Shown here piece by piece: positions 58,813 to 64,000 of a DNA stretch of 64,000 bases (its first letter is position 1; every line of letters starts with the position of its first letter). This DNA is from Molossus alvarezi. Lineage: Eukaryota > Chordata > Mammalia > Chiroptera > Molossidae. The position numbers and the translations under genes were made by a program. The notes beneath the pieces were generated by a model. The model ran no database searches and had not been told where the DNA came from. It was given only the letters and a program-made list of their open reading frames with translations. The stretch is taken from NCBI GenBank assembly GCA_037176705.1, contig JBAWUJ010000117.1:124001-188000 (forward strand). The letters run 5' to 3'.

Positions 58813-61505
58813 GTGTTTGATACATTGCTGGATTTGATTTACTAATATTTTGTTAAGAATTTTAACATCTGTGTTAATCAGGGATATTGGCCTGTAGTTT
58901 TCTTTTGTTTGTAGTGTCTTAATCTGGGTTGGGAATTGGGATTATGCTGGCCTCATAAAGTGTGTTTAGAAGTGTTCCATCTTGGTGGATTTATTGAAAT
59001 AGTTTGAAAAGAATGGGTGTTAGTTCCTTGAATGTTCAGTAAAACTCCCCCGTGAAGCCTTTGGAGCTAGGGCTTTTGTTTGCTGAAAGAATCTTGGTTA
59101 TATCTTAAATTTTCTTAGTTGTGATTGGTCTGTTCAAGTTTTCTATCTCTTTCCCGTTCAGTTCTGGGATACTATGTATTTCTAGAGATTTGTCCATTTG
59201 TTCATCTTTTGAATTTTTCTTAGTCAGTATGTTGACTATTTGTGCTGTGATCTTTGCTATTCATTTTCTACTACTTACTCTGTTTTGTTTTGTTTTGTTT
59301 TGTTTTCTGTTTGCTTGTTTGCTTTTGTCTCTAGTTATTTAAGTTCTGCTGTGAGATAGTCAATTAGAAAATCTAGTTTCCTGAGGTAGACATGTATGGT
59401 ATAAACTTCCCTTTCAGGACGACTATCACTGAATCCCATTGATTTTGTGTTGCTGTGTGTTCATTTTCATTGGTTTCCATGAAGTTTTTAACTTTTTCTT
59501 GATCTCCTTGTGAACCCATTCATTGTTTAATAACATGCTATTTAGTCTTTATGTGTTCAAAAGTTTTTGTGTATTTTTTTGTAATTTATTTCTAGTTTCC
59601 CATCTCTTCACTTTCTACCTATGTAAGTCTTTTGTTGTGAGGTGGGTCCCTTCTAAACAACATATATTTGAGCTATGCATTCTTATCTATTCAGCTATTC
59701 TATGTCTTTTCATAGGAGTGTTTAATCTATTTGTGTTTAAGGCAATTATCGATATGTACTTATTTACTGCAATTTTTATTTATTGTGGTTACATTTCTCT
59801 TCCTATTTCCTCTGCTTATTACAGCACCCCTTTTCACATTTCTTAGAGAGCTGGTTGTTGCTAACATATTCTGTTAGCCTTTTTGTCTGGGAAGTTCTTC
59901 CTTTATTTCACCTTCTATTTTCAGTGATTGTCTTGTTGGATAGAGTAGTCTTGGATTCATATCGTTTTTTTTCCTTACCATGATCACTTCATGACTTTCT
60001 CCTCTGTCCAGCAGTGTTTTTGTTGAGCATTCAGCTGATAAGGTTATGTGGTTTTCTCTGTGGGTAATCTGTTGCTTATCTCTTGCCACGTTTCAAATTC
60101 TATTTCTCTCTTTAATTTTGGCCTGCTAATTATTATGTGTCTTGATGTGGGCCTCTTTGGATTCTTCAAAGTTGAAGCTTTTTGTACTTCTGGAAGGTAT
60201 ATGCCATTTTCCTTCACCAAGTTATGAGTGTTTTCTGACATGATTTATTCAAATATATTCTCTATCCCTTGCTCATATTCTTCTTTTCCTGGAATTTTTT
60301 GATGTGTGTGTTTTTGTGTGTCATGGGGTCCCACAGTTCTCTTAGGCTGTCTTTATGTTTTTTAATTGTTTTATTCTTTTTGGATCTCTTATTGGGTGAT
60401 ATTTTCTACCCTGTCTTTTAATTCACCGATCCAATCCTTGGCTTTCTTTCAACTGCTTTTTATTGCTTTCAATGTGTTCTTTATGTCTGCTATTTCATTA
60501 TTTATTTCTGGTTTGTTAATTTTCAATTTAACTTTATGTTCTTGAGCTCTTTACTTATGTTGTTGAGCTTCCTCATGAAATGACTCCTAATTGTAGCTCT
60601 GATATCTTGTTTAATCCATTTCACTTATCTCTTCTTCTGTAGAATATCTTGTTCTTTCATTTGGGACTTGTTTTTTTGTTTCCCTATTGTGACTGTCTCA
60701 GTGGGTTTCAGAGCTTGCCAAATTGTCCTTGTGGGTGTTGGTGTTTTTCTGGTTGTGGCTCCCTTTACCGGGTTTGGATAAGTGTGAAAGTACTCATGTT
60801 AAACACTACTCTCAAGGATTATTTTTCTTGGTAGATTGGAAGGCCGAGAAAATATTCATTTATCCTCTAGTTTTTCCTGGCAGTCATTCGTCTCACATAC
60901 TTGATGAACCTCAATTTGTAGCCCTAAGATGTATGAACAATTCCATAGTTATAAGAGGATTTCCAGAGAGTGGGATACTTGCTTATGCCAAACACTATAA
61001 GGTAATGAACCTCAATTTGCATTTTCAGGTCATCCTGGTGGTGCTTTCCCATGTCTCTGAGAAGAAGCTCCTTGAATAAGGTGGCTGCTGTTCTCTGAGG
61101 GATTGATAACAGCACAAAACTCCCAGTGCCCTTTCCTCCAGCTCCATTCTGAACCAAGAGCCCTGGACTCTCTCCTCCCATTTTCACTACAGTCAGCCCT
61201 CCCTCTGCTGGAGCACAAAGTAAGTGGATGTACTTGATTTTGTGCTATTTAAAACCCCTGCTCTCTCAGCCTAAGCAGCCTTCAGCTATTGTTTGTGGGC
61301 CCCCAGCCTACTCTATCACATCTCCACTGTTTCTACCAAGCTCAATTTGGCATACTCTTTCTGTTTTTGGATATACATGTTCCCTCAGCTGTTCTCTGTT
61401 GGTTTTTACCAATGTTGTGTTTTTATTTTTGTTGTAGTTTTAGTTTGGTTGTCAGGGAGGTTCATGTAGCTTCCAGTTACTCCACTGCCATTTTTCCTTC
61501 ACTTT
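58813..61505 (-). mobile_element. L1 subfamily B, uninterrupted copy
   Basis: Carries the same ~180-bp ORF2 deletion (about 59195) and the same ~550-bp endonuclease deletion (about 59600) as unit 1, then ORF1 (about 59870-60640) and B-type 5'UTR to 61505. The sequence at 59480-59500 is the empty HAL1 site. ORF1 fragments at 59874-60089 and 60044-60241 are out of frame. A pure 'gttttgtttt' run lies at 59281-59305. Confidence 0.8.
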
Positions 61506-61712
61506 AATATTTTATAAAATTTTATTTTTGTAATAATACTGAATCACTAAATATAAATACATATGATTTCTTCATCCTCTTTATGACATCCCAAATATAA
61601 ATTCAAAAATAGAAAACTGAGGTCCTGAGAGAAGACACATGAAAATTCAGGGTAAAAAGAGCACAAAATCTACATTTCTGGACACATTGGTCGTGATCTG
61701 AAACACCCCATA
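61506..61712 (-). other. Duplicated non-L1 flank with MIR-like core (third copy)
   Basis: Third copy of the block at 2549 and 27613, again next to the B-type 5' end. Confidence 0.6.
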
Positions 61713-61850
61713 CGTATCTATATCTATATCGATATCGATATCTATATCTTATCTATATCATCTATATCTATACCTAATCAATCTATATCATCTGTGTTTA
61801 TATATCTAATCTATCGATATCATTTATATTTATATCTATATAGTAATTTA
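61713..61850. repeat. (TATC)n/(ATATCG)n microsatellite
   Basis: Paralog of 2758-2905, with a short 'gatatc' sub-run near 61730. Confidence 0.85.
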
Positions 61851-63089
61851 TTTATTTTATTATTAATTAATTAATTTATTTATTTACTTTTGTTTCAGAT
61901 GTTTCTGTGTTTCCCCCCAGTCATTCTTCCTCCCCCTCCCACCCTGCCCTGTCTCCAGCTTTTTTGTCTATGTCCATTGTTCATGCATACATGCATATAA
62001 ATTCTGTGGTTTATCTCTCCCTCACTCCCCCCTGTTGTGGGGATTGTCAGTCTGTACCCCACTTCTAGGTCTTTGGGACTACCCCATTTCTCAGACTGTT
62101 ACCTTCATTATATTCCACAGATAAATGAGATCATATAATACTCTTCTTTCTCTGTTTGGCTTGTATACTTTCCAGGTACCTCCATTTTGTCCCAAAGGAT
62201 AAGAGATTTTTCTTTCTTACAGCTGCATAGTACTCTATTGTGTATATGTACCACAGCTTTTTTATCCATTCATCTACTGATGGAAATTTGGGCTGTTTCC
62301 AAATCTTAGCCATTGTAAATGGTGCTGCTATGAACATGGGGGTACATATATTCTTTCTGATTGTTGATTAGGCTTCTTAGGGTATATTCCTAGAAGTGAA
62401 ATCACTGGATCAAATGAAAGTTCAATTTTTAAGTTTTCGAGGTAACACCATATTGTTTTCCACAGTGGCTGCTTCAGTCTGCATTCCCACCAGCAGTGTA
62501 CTGGAGTCCCCTTTCTCCATACCCTCACCAAGACTTGTTGTTTGATGATTTTTGATGGCGGCCATTCTGACAGGTGTGAGGTGATAATCTCATTATTGTT
62601 TTAATTTGCATCTCTCTGATGATTAATGATGTTGAGCATTTCTTCATATGTCTCTTAGCCATTTGTATGTCCTGTTTGGAGAGGTGTCCATTTAGTTCCT
62701 CTGCCCATTTCTTAATTGGGTTCTTAGTATTCCTATGGTTGAGTTTTATAAGCACTCTATATATTTGGAAATTAACCCTTATCTGATGCATCATTTGCGA
62801 TCATGGTCTTCCACATAGCAGGATCCCTTTCCATTTTGATGGTTGTTTCTTTTGTTGTACAGAAGATTTTCACTTTGATGTAGTCCCAGGAGTTCATTTT
62901 TTTTTTTTTTTTTTTGGCGTGTATGTGTCTGTTGCCTTAGGTGTTGTATCAGTAAAAATTCTTCTGTCTATGTCAGAAATTTTGTTGCCTGCACTTTGTT
63001 TTAGAATTTGTATGGATTCACGAGTTACATTTAAGTATTTTATCCATTTCGAGTCTATTCTCACATATGGTGTAAATTGTTGGTCTAGC

Positions 63090-63148
<59 letters not shown>

Positions 63149-64000
63149 CAATTGGCTGTCCAGTATTTCTTACATCGTTTATTGAAGAGACTGTCCTGAC
63201 TCCACTGTATGTTGTTGCCAAGTTTGTCAAATATTAATTGAGCATATTGTCTCGGGTCTATTTCTGTGTTCTCTATTCTGTTGCATTGATCTATCTGCCT
63301 ATTCCTGTGCCAGTACCAGGCATATTTTTTTTTTACAGTGGCTTCGTGGTATAACCTGAAATCTGGTAATGTGATCCCTTTTACTTTCTTCTTTTTGAGG
63401 ATTTCTGTGGCTACTAGGGGTCTTTTTTAGTTTCATATAAACTTTTGGAGTGTTTGTTCTAGTTCTGTGAAGTAAGTCATTGGTATTTTGGTGAGGATTG
63501 CATTGAATGTATAGATTGCTTTGTTAATTCTTTCAATCCATGAACAAGGTATATACTTTCACTTATTAATATCTTCCTCCACTTCTAATTTCAACGGCAT
63601 GTAGTTGTCTGTGAAGAGGTTCTTTATTTCTTTGGTGAAGTTTATTCTTAGGTATTTTAATTATTTTATTTTTTTTTGCTGTGATGGTAAATGGAATTTA
63701 TTTTTTAGTTTTCCTTTCTGTGATTTCATCTTTGGTGTATAAAAATGCTATCAATTTCTTGACATTAATTTTGTATCTTGTCACCTTGCCAAACTCTTTT
63801 ATTAAGTCTAGTAGATTTTTGATGAAGTCTTTAGGGTTTTCTATGTACCATATTATATCATTTGCATATAATGACAGTTTCACTTCCTTCTTTCCAGTTT
63901 GGATCCCTTGTATTTTTTCTTCTTGTCTAATTGCTGTGTCTAAGTCTTCCAGTACTATGTTAAGTAAGAGTGGCATAAGTGGCATCCCCGTCTTGTTCTC
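61851..64000 (-). mobile_element. L1 (3'UTR and ORF2 C-terminal half), cut by window edge
   Basis: 3' tail, 3'UTR and ORF2 from about 62110 to the RT palm at the right edge (63698-63985: [17 protein letters not shown], where the catalytic FADD has become YAND). Also 62525-62794 ([20 protein letters not shown]). Insertion point relative to the microsatellite matches 2906, so this is the intact counterpart of the split L1 there. Frameshifts, a T run at 62899-62916 and a TA tract interrupt the frame. Confidence 0.8.
63093..63147. repeat. (TA)n microsatellite in L1 ORF2
   Basis: About 27 pure AT units, long enough to be unstable, at the same L1 position as the tract at 19276. Confidence 0.95.

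Overview
The window is mammalian intergenic DNA, almost certainly from a bat (Chiroptera, probably a vespertilionoid). The evidence is tRNA-derived VES-type SINEs, a half-L1 (HAL1) element, and many LINE-1 copies. Every sizeable L1 lies on the minus strand, so the plus strand is T-rich and carries mirrored L1 ORFs. I see no functional host gene, rRNA, tRNA, CRISPR array or LTR element. The only intact protein-coding frame I accept is one L1 ORF1. Coordinates of element edges come from reading the sequence by eye and are good to roughly 5-30 bp, except where a target-site duplication fixes them. || Layout. (0) 1-2905: an L1 5'UTR with ~130-bp tandem monomers, then an ORF1/5'UTR piece of a second L1 subfamily ('B'), a short non-L1 flank and a TATC microsatellite. 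(1) 2906-15975: an old L1 3' fragment split by a near full-length L1 (3323-9345, carrying a VES SINE), then a second near full-length L1 (9925-15975). (2) 15976-32775: an L2-containing flank, L1 3' fragments, an L1 of subfamily 'C' with a VES SINE in ORF2, a GC-rich segment homologous to exon 1 plus the start of intron 1 of the potassium-channel gene KCNK1, a subfamily B L1 interrupted by a full-length HAL1, and another L1. (3) 32776-39112, (4) 39113-56065 and (5) 56066-64000 repeat the same order of landmarks with losses and new insertions. A young full-length L1 (about 42551-47980, 18-bp target-site duplication, intact ORF1) sits in unit 4. || How it fits together. Four KCNK1 exon-1 pseudogene copies (22046, 34906, 50041 and 57881) have the same L1 neighbours, nearly the same junctions, the same VES SINE upstream and the same reading-frame loss. 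This indicates one founding rearrangement that placed a dead KCNK1 5' segment between two L1s, followed by tandem segmental duplication. Several unit boundaries fall at homologous points inside same-strand L1s, as expected of non-allelic homologous recombination. Insertions present in only one paralogous copy (HAL1, the young L1, an L1 3' fragment next to an unidentified coding-like piece) came later and can be used to order the events.
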